The notes: generated by a model not told the origin, from the letters alone. A stretch of 10,440 nt of DNA from an uncultured beta proteobacterium (GCA_903920405.1 CAIXMC010000138.1:1-10440), one strand, 5' to 3'; positions 1 to 6,980 are shown, numbered from the stretch's first letter. Program-made: numbers and translations.

Positions 1-108
1 AGCGCGAACAATGACCTCGCCGTCTAGCTCCAACACAAGGCGCAAAACACCATGCGCTGCTGGATGCTGGGGTCCAAAATTAAGGGTGTAGTTTTTAATA
101 TCAGCCAT
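1..108 (-). CDS. nuoD: NADH-quinone oxidoreductase subunit D (complex I 49 kDa), N-terminal 36 codons
   Basis: Only the first 36 residues are inside the window; the gene continues past the left edge. They begin [20 protein letters not shown] and go on to [12 protein letters not shown], the highly conserved NuoD N-terminus. NuoD is a peripheral-arm subunit of proton-pumping NADH:quinone oxidoreductase and, with NuoB, forms the quinone-binding site near cluster N2. The ATG at 108-106 gives the usual MA(D/E)IKNYT start. An in-frame GTG at 114-112 overlaps the nuoC stop codon but would add two residues unusual for the family. The 5-nt gap after nuoC suggests translational coupling. The identification is firm although most of the protein is not visible. 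Confidence 0.95.
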   Translation of the reverse strand, partial: MADIKNYTLNFGPQHPAAHGVLRLVLELDGEVIVRA

Positions 109-113
109 AGCCA

Positions 114-737
114 CTAAATTTCAAAACCACTTGGAAAACCGCTGTAGTTATTTTCACGAATGATGCGAGGGGTTATCTCACGAGGTTCGATGGTGACCGG
201 CTGATACACCACGCGCTTTTGTTCTGCGTCGTAACGCATTTCAACATGACCCTGTACCGGAAAATCTTTACGAAACGGATGTCCAATAAAACCATAGTCG
301 GTCAAAATTCGACGCAAATCGTCATGACCTTCAAAAACAATCCCAAAAAGATCAAAAGCCTCGCGTTCAAACCAATTAGCGGAACTCCAAACCTCGCACA
401 CTGAATCTACTTGAGGGGCATTATCGTCAGGCGCAAAAACTTTCAACCGTAGCCGTTGATTCAGGTGTACAGATAATAAATGCAGTACCACACAAAAACG
501 TGCTCCAGACAACGGCTCATTTTTATATTCTGAATAATCAACGCCACACAAATCCATCAACTGATCAAACCCACAGCCCTGTGCATCTCGTAAAATTTTG
601 CAAGCAGCCAGGTAATTGGCAGCTTCCACCACCACAGTGACCTCGCCCAAGGCTAAACGACTGCTTTTGACCAATGACCCCAAAGCTGATTCGATCTGCT
701 TCTTGAGTGTTTGCGGGGAAATCGCATGAAACGTCAT
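114..737 (-). CDS. nuoC: NADH-quinone oxidoreductase subunit C (complex I 30 kDa)
   Basis: The protein has 207 residues starting [14 protein letters not shown]. It carries the complex I 30-kDa signature in its second half: [24 protein letters not shown] followed by GHPFRKDFP. NuoC is a peripheral-arm subunit that packs against NuoD and NuoB and has no cofactor of its own. The reading frame is open upstream to 923, but that part overlaps nuoB. The ATG at 737-735 is chosen because it lies 10 nt after the nuoB stop, is preceded by a good ribosome binding site (AAAGGG) and gives the usual length of about 200 residues. The TAG stop is followed almost directly by nuoD. It appears intact. It is a separate gene, not the NuoCD fusion found in enterobacteria. 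Confidence 0.97.
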   Translation of the reverse strand: MTFHAISPQTLKKQIESALGSLVKSSRLALGEVTVVVEAANYLAACKILRDAQGCGFDQLMDLCGVDYSEYKNEPLSGARFCVVLHLLSVHLNQRLRLKVFAPDDNAPQVDSVCEVWSSANWFEREAFDLFGIVFEGHDDLRRILTDYGFIGHPFRKDFPVQGHVEMRYDAEQKRVVYQPVTIEPREITPRIIRENNYSGFPSGFEI

Positions 738-747
738 AGCTACCCTT

Positions 748-1227
748 TCAAGTGCGTGCAATGGTTTGCGTGCGACGAATTTTGCCCTGCAACTGCATGA
801 TGCCGTACAAAAGCGCTTCAGCCGTTGGAGGGCAACCGGGAATATACACATCCACCGGCACAATCCGATCACAACCCCGCACAACCGAGTAACTGTGGTG
901 ATAGTAACCACCGCCATTGGCACAAGAACCCAATGAAATCACCCATCTGGGTTCACTCATCTGGTCATACACCTTGCGAAAGGCCGGTGCCATCTTGTTG
1001 CACAGCGTACCGGCCACAATGATCAAATCTGCTTGACGAGGGCTGGCACGAAAGACCTCTGCGCCAAAACGGCTGATGTCATAACGTGCATTGGCGGCAT
1101 GCATCATTTCAACCGCGCAACAGGCCAAACCAAAAGTCATGGGCCACAAAGAGCCTGTTCTAGCCCAGTTCATCACCGAGTCGTAACTGGTGGTGACAAA
1201 GCCCTCGCGAAATACGCCTTCAATCAT
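748..1227 (-). CDS. nuoB: NADH-quinone oxidoreductase subunit B (carries cluster N2)
   Basis: The protein has 159 residues. NuoB holds the [4Fe-4S] cluster N2, the last iron-sulfur centre before quinone. The expected ligands are visible: the adjacent pair Cys36-Cys37 in [10 protein letters not shown], Cys102 in [18 protein letters not shown], and Cys132 in [15 protein letters not shown]. Length and motifs are typical of bacterial NuoB. The start at 1227 has a strong ribosome binding site (AGGGAGA, 1240-1234) six nt upstream. A second ATG at 1231-1229 is out of frame and meets a stop after three codons. The gene is separated from nuoA by 177 nt, which is unusual for a nuo operon and is explained by a MITE-like insertion. 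The site left by that insertion keeps the ribosome binding site intact. Confidence 0.98.
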   Translation of the reverse strand: MIEGVFREGFVTTSYDSVMNWARTGSLWPMTFGLACCAVEMMHAANARYDISRFGAEVFRASPRQADLIIVAGTLCNKMAPAFRKVYDQMSEPRWVISLGSCANGGGYYHHSYSVVRGCDRIVPVDVYIPGCPPTAEALLYGIMQLQGKIRRTQTIART

Positions 1228-1233
1228 TCATGG

Positions 1234-1240
1234 TCTCCCT
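1234..1240 (-). promoter_or_regulatory. Ribosome binding site of nuoB beside the inserted element
   Basis: On the minus strand this reads AGGGAGA, six nt before the nuoB ATG. It lies only 4 nt from the end of the inserted element (1245), so the insertion left the translation signal of nuoB untouched. Translational coupling between nuoA and nuoB is nevertheless lost, because nuoA now ends 177 nt upstream. Confidence 0.7.
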
Positions 1241-1244
1241 ATTA

Positions 1245-1404
1245 GGATATGGTCAATAATAAGTTGTGCATTTGGCTCGTCAGATTTGGGCGCACTGCGT
1301 CGTTACAAATCGCTTATGTGGCTGGGCCACACTGCGTGATTTGCGCCTAGCATTGCATCTTTAACTCTGACGGCCAAATGCACAACTTATTGCTGACCAT
1401 ATCC
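1245..1404. mobile_element. MITE-like 160-bp inverted-repeat element between nuoA and nuoB
   Basis: The element has 32-bp terminal inverted repeats (1245-1276 and 1373-1404) that match at 30 of 32 positions and begin GGATATGGTCA. It is flanked by the direct repeat TTA (1242-1244 and 1405-1407), a likely 3-bp target duplication. The interior carries further nested complementarity: ggcgca/tgcgcc (1289-1294 with 1341-1346, approximate), aaatcgc/gtgattt, and a central stem TGTGGC-tgg-GCCACA. There is no open reading frame and no transposase, so it would be non-autonomous. Removing the element and one TTA rejoins the nuoA stop codon TAA to 14 nt that lead into the nuoB start, the tight spacing normal for nuo operons. 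No U-tract follows the hairpin on the transcribed strand, so read-through into nuoB is expected. I do not recognise the family by name. Confidence 0.78.
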
Positions 1405-1764
1405 TTACTCCCAGTCAAGGGCACCTTTTTTCCATGTGTAAACAAACCCCAATACAAGGATTGCCAGAAAAATCATCACTTCCCAAAAACCAACGATGCC
1501 AACCTCTTTCATGGCGACAGCCCACGGCACAAGAAACGCAACTTCAAGGTCAAACAAAATAAACAAAATGGCGATGAGGTAATAGCGAACATCAAACTTC
1601 ATTCGCGCATCATCAAACGCATCAAAACCACATTCATATGGGGAATTTTTGGCAGCATCAGGACGATTGGGACCCAAAATATAACCCGTGATTTGAGGCA
1701 TGACACCCATGAAAATGCCTACCACAATAAACAAAAGAACTGGCAAGTACTGATCAAGGTTCAT
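1405..1764 (-). CDS. nuoA: NADH-quinone oxidoreductase subunit A (membrane subunit)
   Basis: The protein has 119 residues, the usual NuoA length. It is an inner-membrane complex I subunit with three predicted transmembrane segments, at about residues 7-29, 61-83 and 90-111. The conserved loop [10 protein letters not shown] (41-50) includes Cys45, which in other species lies close to the quinone cavity. The [12 protein letters not shown] stretch (71-82) holds the conserved acidic residues Asp72 and Glu74. The C-terminus ends ALDWE and the TAA stop (1407-1405) is the left copy of the TTA duplication of the inserted element. The ATG at 1764 gives the family start [12 protein letters not shown], but no clear Shine-Dalgarno sequence precedes it. 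It is the first gene of the nuo set. Confidence 0.97.
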   Translation of the reverse strand: MNLDQYLPVLLFIVVGIFMGVMPQITGYILGPNRPDAAKNSPYECGFDAFDDARMKFDVRYYLIAILFILFDLEVAFLVPWAVAMKEVGIVGFWEVMIFLAILVLGFVYTWKKGALDWE

Positions 1765-1795
1765 GATATGGTTTTGATTGACGATACTTTTGACA

Positions 1796-1811
1796 CATTG
1801 ATCAATGTCAA
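1796..1811 (-). promoter_or_regulatory. Palindrome with a consensus -35 hexamer upstream of nuoA
   Basis: CATTGATCAATG at 1796-1807 is a perfect 12-bp palindrome. A perfect TTGACA hexamer on the minus strand (1811-1806) overlaps its edge, and TGACA-type sequences flank both sides (1791-1810). The site lies 32-47 nt before the nuoA start and just downstream of tRNA-Leu. It could be a promoter with an overlapping operator. At the right distance I find no good -10 box: the best hexamer, AAGTAT with a 16-nt spacer, matches only three positions of TATAAT. The call is therefore tentative. Confidence 0.3.
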
Positions 1812-1822
1812 ACAGATTCAGT

Positions 1823-1907
1823 TGGTGCCGTCGGCGAGACTCGAACTCGCATAGCTTTCGCCACTACCCCCTCAAGATAGCGTGTCTACCAGTTTCACCA
1901 CGACGGC
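1823..1907 (-). tRNA. leuU: tRNA-Leu (anticodon GAG)
   Basis: The 85-nt cloverleaf includes an encoded CCA. The 7-bp acceptor stem GCCGTCG/CGACGGC is perfect, with discriminator A. The anticodon stem CTATC/GGTAG encloses the loop TTGAGGG, with GAG at positions 34-36, reading CUC and CUU leucine codons. The T-arm GCGAG-TTCGAGT-CTCGC is perfect, and a long variable arm (around TGGCGAAAGCTA) marks it as a class II tRNA, as expected for leucine. The D-arm keeps the ACTGGTAGACAC stretch. It lies between secG and nuoA, a known arrangement in betaproteobacteria, and is probably processed from a common transcript. The symbol follows the E. coli name for the GAG isoacceptor. Confidence 0.97.
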
Positions 1908-2011
1908 TTATTTGACCATCCAAAGACACCCCATGGCGTTCTTTAAACATGGTTACAGTTTACCCTGAAATCCCCCTTGGTAGCGCCGAAAATCAGGACG
2001 ATCCGAGCCAT

Positions 2012-2353
2012 TTATTTAGATGGAATCTGCGCTGCGCCTGAGGCCGAAGCAGCCGACACCGCGGGTAAAGGCGCAGTGGCATTTTCAAGCACGCTGCCCG
2101 ATCCAGTTGCCGTGCGATGCGACCCAAAATAAGCCAGCATCAGCGTACAAACAAAAAAGACAGTGGCCAGCACGGCTGTGGTACGCGACAAAAAATTGGC
2201 GCTGCCACTTGCCCCAAACAAACTGCCCGAGCCACCGCTACCAAAAGCAGCTCCCATGTCTGCCCCTTTGCCGTGCTGCACCAGAATCAAACCCACCATC
2301 GCTACGGCAGCAATCATCTGAACTACCAGCAAAACCGTCAACATCACATTCAT
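2012..2353 (-). CDS. secG: Preprotein translocase subunit SecG
   Basis: The protein has 113 residues. It has two hydrophobic segments (about residues 4-25 and 58-77) with the conserved cytoplasmic loop between them, QHGKGADMGAAFGSGGSGSL then FGASGSANFLSRTTA, which is diagnostic for SecG. The tail after residue 80 is Ala/Ser-rich and low in complexity, as is common in betaproteobacterial SecG. SecG sits in the inner membrane with SecY and SecE and assists SecA-driven export. The ATG at 2353 has a weak purine-rich signal (AGAGCG) upstream. The gene follows tpiA by 38 nt and precedes tRNA-Leu by 104 nt, so the three are probably co-transcribed. Confidence 0.96.
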   Translation of the reverse strand: MNVMLTVLLVVQMIAAVAMVGLILVQHGKGADMGAAFGSGGSGSLFGASGSANFLSRTTAVLATVFFVCTLMLAYFGSHRTATGSGSVLENATAPLPAVSAASASGAAQIPSK

Positions 2354-2391
2354 AATTCGCTCTTAATTTAATAGTACACAACGCTTGATGG

Positions 2392-3132
2392 TCAAGCGCA
2401 AGCGGCAATAATGGCCAGAAAATCCAGCAGTTTCAAAGAAGCGCCACCGACGAGGCCTCCATCAATGTCAGGTTGCCTCAATAGTTCGCCAGCCGTGACA
2501 GCATTCATGCTGCCGCCGTACAAAATTTGAATGCTGTCGGCACCGTCTGATGCCGCTTTTAATTGCGATCGCAGCATGGCGTGAACCTGCTGTGCCTGCA
2601 TGGGCGTGGCTGTTTTGCCCGTACCAATCGCCCACACAGGCTCATAAGCCAGCACTATTTTGCTGATGTCCTCACCCAAAGCTGCAATAACGACCGAGAG
2701 TTGGCGACTCACCACATCACCAGTCTGGCCTGCTTCGCGTTCAGCCAAAGTTTCGCCTACACAAACAATGGGGGTGATGTCGTAACTCAAAGCACGTTTG
2801 GCTTTGGCGGCCACTGTCTCATCGGTCTCGCCATGGTATTGGCGACGTTCAGAATGCCCCACAATAGCGTAGCGCACCCCAAATTCCTTGAGCATGGAAC
2901 CCGAAATTTCGCCGGTATAAGCACCATTGTCATAGGCCGAAATGTCTTGTGCCCCTAGCGCCATCGGACAGTTGGACAACAGTGTCTGGCCTTGATACGC
3001 ATAAATGGCCGGTATGCACACCGCTATCTGACATGCCGGTTCCACAAGCCCCGTCCGCAAGGACAAAAGCAGTTGCGAATTGGCAGACAGGCTACCGTTC
3101 ATTTTCCAGTTTCCTGCGATAAGTTTCTTCAT
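2392..3132 (-). CDS. tpiA: Triose-phosphate isomerase
   Basis: The protein has 246 residues, the normal length for a bacterial TIM-barrel triose-phosphate isomerase, which interconverts dihydroxyacetone phosphate and glyceraldehyde 3-phosphate in glycolysis and gluconeogenesis. The catalytic set is present: Asn8 and Lys10 in AGNWKMNG, His93 in IVGHSERR, Glu164 in [14 protein letters not shown] with the mobile loop 6 after it, the YGGS phosphate site (205-208) and GLVGGASL near 227-234. The frame is open ten codons further upstream to 3162, but the ATG at 3132 gives the universal [13 protein letters not shown] start and has a GGAAA signal a few nt upstream. secG follows after 38 nt. Nothing looks damaged. 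Confidence 0.98.
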   Translation of the reverse strand: MKKLIAGNWKMNGSLSANSQLLLSLRTGLVEPACQIAVCIPAIYAYQGQTLLSNCPMALGAQDISAYDNGAYTGEISGSMLKEFGVRYAIVGHSERRQYHGETDETVAAKAKRALSYDITPIVCVGETLAEREAGQTGDVVSRQLSVVIAALGEDISKIVLAYEPVWAIGTGKTATPMQAQQVHAMLRSQLKAASDGADSIQILYGGSMNAVTAGELLRQPDIDGGLVGGASLKLLDFLAIIAACA

Positions 3133-3356
3133 ACATTTTTCCAATTTAAAACAATTTGACATAAAGCCCGATTTTCAGTATTCATAGGTGCATGATGGGC
3201 GTAGCGTGCGTTGTCTAAAACAACAGAGGCCTTGGTGCCAGAAGCAATGATGATATTTCCTAGTGAAGTATTGAATACTTGCGTCAGGCGGTGAAAAAGG
3301 TGCCTGATGTGCGGGTTTTTTCGGAATTTGCAAAGATGCGGAGTGTAGCGGGTGTC

Positions 3357-3398
3357 ATTCAAAGTGATGTGGCTTGGGGTTGCGACATCACTTTGAAT
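3357..3398. repeat. Perfect 14-bp inverted repeat (hairpin)
   Basis: The arms attcaaagtgatgt (3357-3370) and acatcactttgaat (3385-3398) are exact reverse complements around a 14-nt loop. A third copy with one mismatch, acatcagtttgaat, lies at 3543-3556. The outermost copies (3357-3372 and 3541-3556) form 15-of-16 inverted repeats bounding a 200-bp block that contains the REP-like pair. No T-run follows on either strand, so it does not look like a simple terminator. Confidence 0.7.
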
Positions 3399-3423
3399 CG
3401 CACTCTCAAATAGGCGCTACAAA

Positions 3424-3490
3424 TCGCGCCTTACGGCGCTCCCACACAACACCTGTTTTTTATTTTGTGGGAGCGGCGACCCGCCGCGAA
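3424..3490. repeat. Inverted pair of REP-like hairpins (BIME-like)
   Basis: The right unit reads GGGA followed by the stem GCGGCG-acc-CGCCGC (3473-3487) and GAA. The left unit, in opposite orientation, has the stem GCGCC-ttac-GGCGC (3426-3439) next to TCCCA. The units point toward each other through the 10-bp complementary arms cgctcccaca (3437-3446) and tgtgggagcg (3466-3475, approximate). The arrangement of a GGAG-type tetranucleotide beside a GC-rich hairpin is that of repetitive extragenic palindromes, usually moved by RAYT transposases. No such transposase is in this window. Confidence 0.65.
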
Positions 3491-3566
3491 AGATGTGAAT
3501 TTATTCGCCCAGCCTGCCATTGGTGTGTGTCCCTGCTGCTCCACATCAGTTTGAATTATCCCTAAC

Positions 3567-3616
3567 AAATCGGCCTCTAACGCCCGTCCTGCTTGCATAG
3601 TATGCTATTATTTTTG
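3567..3616 (+). repeat. Left copy of an imperfect 50-bp direct repeat flanking the restriction-modification genes
   Basis: This stretch aligns without gaps to 10197-10246 in the same orientation, with 36 of 50 positions identical. Shared blocks include aaatc, ctaacgc, ttgcatagt, gcta and tttttg. The two copies lie on either side of the res-mod pair, 6.6 kb apart. It could be a remnant of an insertion event or a dispersed intergenic repeat. No integrase is visible to support a true attachment site. Confidence 0.45.
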
Positions 3617-3617
3617 T

Positions 3618-3673
3618 AACATCAATCAGGCACGGGAGTAGCCCGAATGTAGTGAATTGCAATCCGTGATGTT
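3618..3673. repeat. Degenerate dispersed palindromic repeat downstream of res
   Basis: The stretch contains CGGGagtagCCCG (3633-3645), an outer pair CACGG/CCGTG (3631-3635 and 3664-3668) and a second, overlapping pair aacatca/tgatgtt (3618-3624 and 3667-3673). Its GTAGCCCG...GCAATCCG core resembles the widespread proteobacterial intergenic repeat with GTAGCCCGGATG and AATCCGGG halves, here with several substitutions. It lies 14 nt after the res stop codon. It could fold in the res transcript, but no U-tract follows, so I do not call a terminator. Confidence 0.4.
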
Positions 3674-3686
3674 TCGATCCATCCCA

Positions 3687-6600
3687 TCACTTTAAAAGCT
3701 CAAACAGTTTCTTCAAATAAACCGCGCCTCCATCCTCCATGAACAAAACGTGACGCGCTTCAAGCTCTGATTTTTTGCATGTCACATTCACCAGTTGATA
3801 GAAAGGCGTGCCCGACAACACAAAAGCATTCAGAATCAGTTGAGGGTCAGCGAGTTGTTGCTCAATCACCTTGACCTGTTTGTACAACCCCAATTTGGGA
3901 TGATCCAGGTTCATTTGGCGAATACCCTTGGGGTCAATGAAATTAAGCCATTGCTGCCCGTTGGCATCAACCAGCCACAGTAAAAAGTCAGGATAAAAAT
4001 TGCCCGCCAATGCAAAACCTAAACCTTTGGCTTGGGTATCTGCATTGCGCAGCAAATAAAGGCTTCGCCCGCCAATCATCTGCTGCCCCTCAGGCGAGTT
4101 GTACAACTTTTCCAGGTCCCGAACAAATTGAACCTCACCCGGCGCATCAAAAGCCAATGGGCGCATGGTCAGCGGCACTTTTCCTTCAAGGGCAATAAGT
4201 GGGTAATACAAGTGGCGGTCAAAACATATTGCCTTCATTTGCCCTGCATGCCACTTGTTGGCCTCACCCAATTTGCCATCGCGCACCAAAACCTGAAGGG
4301 CTTCTATTTTTCGCTTATAGGTTTGCCCATCCGCAGTATTGTCAATTTCAAAATGATAAAACTTGAGTAATGAATCATCTTGAATCGTTGTCACATCATA
4401 ATACTGCCCTTCATAAGAATTCTTTAGGGTTTTGTAAAACCGATCCGTATAATCCTGCAACAGGCGAATCAAAATATTTTCCTGCCGAACAATATCTGCC
4501 ATGCTCTTGATGGACAATTCGGAAGTTGGAACAAAAAGGGTGTACCAGTCATTTTGAGTCAGGCAAAAACTTTTTAACCGTGAAAAGTCCAGACGCACAT
4601 TACTAAACCCCCGCAAGTGCTTGAATTCCTGAAGGGCCAGGTAAATACGGTCAAAATTAAAAAAAGCCATGATGGCATGATCAATTTTGCCCGAATGGCG
4701 AAAATTAAAATCACCATATCTGTTGATTTTCTCAGCACTGAGCATCGCATCAACTTGAGGATAAAGATCAAGGTCAATATGCACAGGATTGATTTTCCCA
4801 ACAAATTCAGCAGGCACTTCATACAACAGAAGAAAATGGTGACGCTTAAAACCATGCAGTTGATTTTCCTTGTAGCCATCTTTAAGCGTCAGGGTTTTTA
4901 GGGGGGTTTTTGGCAGATTTTGGCGTGTCTCAAAATTAAGCTGAAGAATATCCTCGTCTGTCGCAATGCCTTCTTCTTTCAGATAAGCCTTGAAGGTTGC
5001 CATATAACCTGCATTGATGCCAAAAACATTCAGGCATTCAAGCCGCTCCAAATGCGTTCCCCGAGGACGCTGGGCAGGCAGACTTCGCTTGAGTGAAAAC
5101 CCCAAACCCTTGAGCCTGACCCCACGGCCAAACAACTGAATAATTTGACTGCCTTCGCCCTTGCCCATATTGAGCAAGCCCATGGTTGAAACGCGCCAAC
5201 TGCTCCAGCCCTCGGTAAATTTGCGCGAGCCTATCAATACATGCAGCGCACTGTTGGGCTGGTTCAAGGTACCAAACATCGAACCCGCAAAATCATCGGC
5301 TTGCGTGTCAAACAGAGCCAAGTTCTCAGAATTTTGAGCTTCCCTGAAAAACGCAGCATCGTCACCAATATTGATCAGTCCAAACGGTTCATTTTCACCC
5401 ACACGAAGGGCTAATTCACCCTTGCTGGTTTTAAGATTGACCACTTTCAATCGCTGCCTGGCATCCGCATTAAAAAGAGTTTTAAGAATGCCGTTATAAA
5501 CAGCATCTTCACTGTCAAAAACCATCAACGGCACAAAACGATCATGAAAAATATTCTGCCCTTTGGCATCCAGAATACTGGCCGAGTTGGCCAGCAGGTT
5601 TTTTAAACACAGTTTTGTTTTAACATCGTCATTCAAAAAACCTGCAAACAATTTCAACACATTCAAAATATCAGAATCTTCTCCTGAAACCGTATTGCCA
5701 ACAAACACCCACAATGGTTTTTCAATATTAAAATCCTTCAGTTGGTGATGGTGGGCGCGCCATAAAAATTGTTGCTGATAAAACCCCAACAAACAGGCTA
5801 TAAAATACTCTCGCGCTGTATCTTCATGGGCATAATACTCGTCCTTGAGGTTGAGAATCAAAAATTCCTTGCCATAGCCATCCTCGTAAAAATACTTGTA
5901 CGAATAATCAAACAAAATACTTTTGGCATACATTTCACGCAGGGCGATGATTTTGGCGCTTCGCTTTTCATCGCTGCTCAACACCAATTCACTTCTTTGC
6001 GCAGGTGTCAATTGCCGAAAGTTGGGTGTTCCAAACCGCTGCCTGGCTTTTTGTTTGATGAATTTTTCTTCAGCTTCATGCACCGTTAAACTTTTAGAGA
6101 CCGCCTGACCAAACGTTGCGGAATACTCAAAAGCAAACCCGCCGCGCACCAGTATTTCGCGCCGCGACATCCAGGCGCCCGCAGCCGTTCCTGTGCCTCG
6201 GTGACCTTCATCGACCAGCACCAGGTTGCGCCCTTCAAAAGATTGAACGGCAACGGTTTTGTCGCCCATTTCATCGCCCAGTTTGTTAATGTCAATGATC
6301 TCAATCGTTCCCTTAAAAACATTCGAGCGGTTTTTATCAAAAAGACAACACAATCCAAAACCGGATAGATGAAATTCTTCCAGATGTTGGCGAGACAATC
6401 CTTCATTGGGGGTCAGCAAAATAATTTTATCGGGGTAAACCGTTCTGTTTTTTTGCTGAAAATAATGCAGATACTGGCGAATATGAACGTGCATCAGCAA
6501 GGTTTTACCGCTGCCCGTGGCATTCCAGAAAGCTATTTTATTGAGTTCATCAAAATCAAACGGCTGAAAAGAATGTCCATCTTTTTGTTCTGAATTCCAG

Positions 6601-6977
6601 GTGGTCAATTCCCAGTTTAACCCATCGAGTAATTGTTGGGGCTTGTTAAAGTACCAGTCCAGATAAATCTCGGTACATAAGAGCGAGAGATACTGAAAGT
6701 ATTTCATATTCAAAATGACACCTTCACGCTGATTACGCCGCTCGGTCACGGCGTTCCAGTGCGCCACCAGGTTCAAGTCATAACCGCGCAATTCCCGCTC
6801 GCGCATGCGGTTGATTTCAAATAAATCAGGGGTTAATTGATGAAAAAACCCCGTCTGTCCGTCCTCATCAATCCCTTCATGCCGAATATCACCCAATTCA
6901 TTTTTCAGGGTTTGCAGCGTAGCGCCCTTGAAAAAACCCATGATCCAACGGTGCAAAACCAACTGTTGATGAAACAT
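3687..6977 (-). CDS. res: Type III-like restriction enzyme Res subunit (superfamily 2 helicase with C-terminal nuclease)
   Basis: The protein has 1096 residues. Helicase motifs appear in order: motif I WNATGSGKT (Walker A, Lys158), motif II VDEGH (Asp256-Glu257), motif III SAT (286-288), a motif V-like GSRKFTEGW (583-591) and motif VI QLFGRGVR (Arg618, Arg621). A PD-(D/E)XK nuclease site follows near the C-terminus: FYPDF (Asp997), then FIDPKG (Asp1015, Lys1017). With the methyltransferase just upstream, this is the ATP-dependent translocating and cutting subunit of a Type III-like restriction system. The start at 6977 lies 3 nt after the mod stop, with AGAGGA (6989-6984) as ribosome binding site inside the end of mod, so translation is probably coupled. 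The C-terminus does not look truncated, and motifs are intact. A six-base C tract on the coding strand (4906-4901) is the only notable homopolymer. Target and activity cannot be read from the sequence. Confidence 0.88.
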   Translation of the reverse strand: MFHQQLVLHRWIMGFFKGATLQTLKNELGDIRHEGIDEDGQTGFFHQLTPDLFEINRMRERELRGYDLNLVAHWNAVTERRNQREGVILNMKYFQYLSLLCTEIYLDWYFNKPQQLLDGLNWELTTWNSEQKDGHSFQPFDFDELNKIAFWNATGSGKTLLMHVHIRQYLHYFQQKNRTVYPDKIILLTPNEGLSRQHLEEFHLSGFGLCCLFDKNRSNVFKGTIEIIDINKLGDEMGDKTVAVQSFEGRNLVLVDEGHRGTGTAAGAWMSRREILVRGGFAFEYSATFGQAVSKSLTVHEAEEKFIKQKARQRFGTPNFRQLTPAQRSELVLSSDEKRSAKIIALREMYAKSILFDYSYKYFYEDGYGKEFLILNLKDEYYAHEDTAREYFIACLLGFYQQQFLWRAHHHQLKDFNIEKPLWVFVGNTVSGEDSDILNVLKLFAGFLNDDVKTKLCLKNLLANSASILDAKGQNIFHDRFVPLMVFDSEDAVYNGILKTLFNADARQRLKVVNLKTSKGELALRVGENEPFGLINIGDDAAFFREAQNSENLALFDTQADDFAGSMFGTLNQPNSALHVLIGSRKFTEGWSSWRVSTMGLLNMGKGEGSQIIQLFGRGVRLKGLGFSLKRSLPAQRPRGTHLERLECLNVFGINAGYMATFKAYLKEEGIATDEDILQLNFETRQNLPKTPLKTLTLKDGYKENQLHGFKRHHFLLLYEVPAEFVGKINPVHIDLDLYPQVDAMLSAEKINRYGDFNFRHSGKIDHAIMAFFNFDRIYLALQEFKHLRGFSNVRLDFSRLKSFCLTQNDWYTLFVPTSELSIKSMADIVRQENILIRLLQDYTDRFYKTLKNSYEGQYYDVTTIQDDSLLKFYHFEIDNTADGQTYKRKIEALQVLVRDGKLGEANKWHAGQMKAICFDRHLYYPLIALEGKVPLTMRPLAFDAPGEVQFVRDLEKLYNSPEGQQMIGGRSLYLLRNADTQAKGLGFALAGNFYPDFLLWLVDANGQQWLNFIDPKGIRQMNLDHPKLGLYKQVKVIEQQLADPQLILNAFVLSGTPFYQLVNVTCKKSELEARHVLFMEDGGAVYLKKLFELLK

Positions 6978-6980
6978 GGC

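Larger units (their letters stand above)
3133..3686. other. 554-nt intergenic region between tpiA and res, rich in small repeats
   Basis: I see no convincing gene here. The part nearest tpiA (3133-3356) should contain its promoter, but I cannot pick clear -35 and -10 boxes. It holds a small palindrome, AAGTATT-G-AATACTT (3266-3280), and a 6-bp stem TCAGGC/GCCTGA (3284-3289 with 3302-3307). The part from 3357 to 3686 is almost entirely repeats, listed separately: a 14-bp hairpin, a REP-like inverted pair, a copy of the flanking direct repeat and a degenerate palindromic repeat just after the res stop codon. This is the typical look of a boundary where accessory DNA meets a core operon. Confidence 0.6.

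Noticed and set aside
738..923. Extension of the nuoC frame upstream to 923.
   Set aside because: It lies entirely inside nuoB in another frame. The ATG at 737 has a good ribosome binding site and gives the normal NuoC length.
1378..1854. A 158-codon plus-strand frame across the nuoA gene and the tRNA.
   Set aside because: It is antisense to nuoA, the promoter region and part of tRNA-Leu, all of which are firmly identified.
3284..3318. A possible plus-strand terminator: stem TCAGGC/GCCTGA followed by a T6 run.
   Set aside because: The T run starts several bases after the stem, the stem is only 6 bp, and no plus-strand gene lies upstream to be terminated.
3129..3362. A 77-codon open frame on the minus strand upstream of tpiA, ending at the tpiA start.
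   Set aside because: I recognise no family, motif or ribosome binding site, it begins at the edge of a hairpin repeat, and it occupies the place where the tpiA promoter should be.
3567..3600. Integron attC-like core sites suggested by ctaac/gttag sequences near the direct repeat.
   Set aside because: The GTTRRRY core is not met on either strand, there is no paired attC fold and no integrase gene.
3357..3616. A CRISPR array, because several short repeats are close together.
   Set aside because: The repeats are inverted or differ in sequence and spacing; there are no regular repeat-spacer units and no cas genes.
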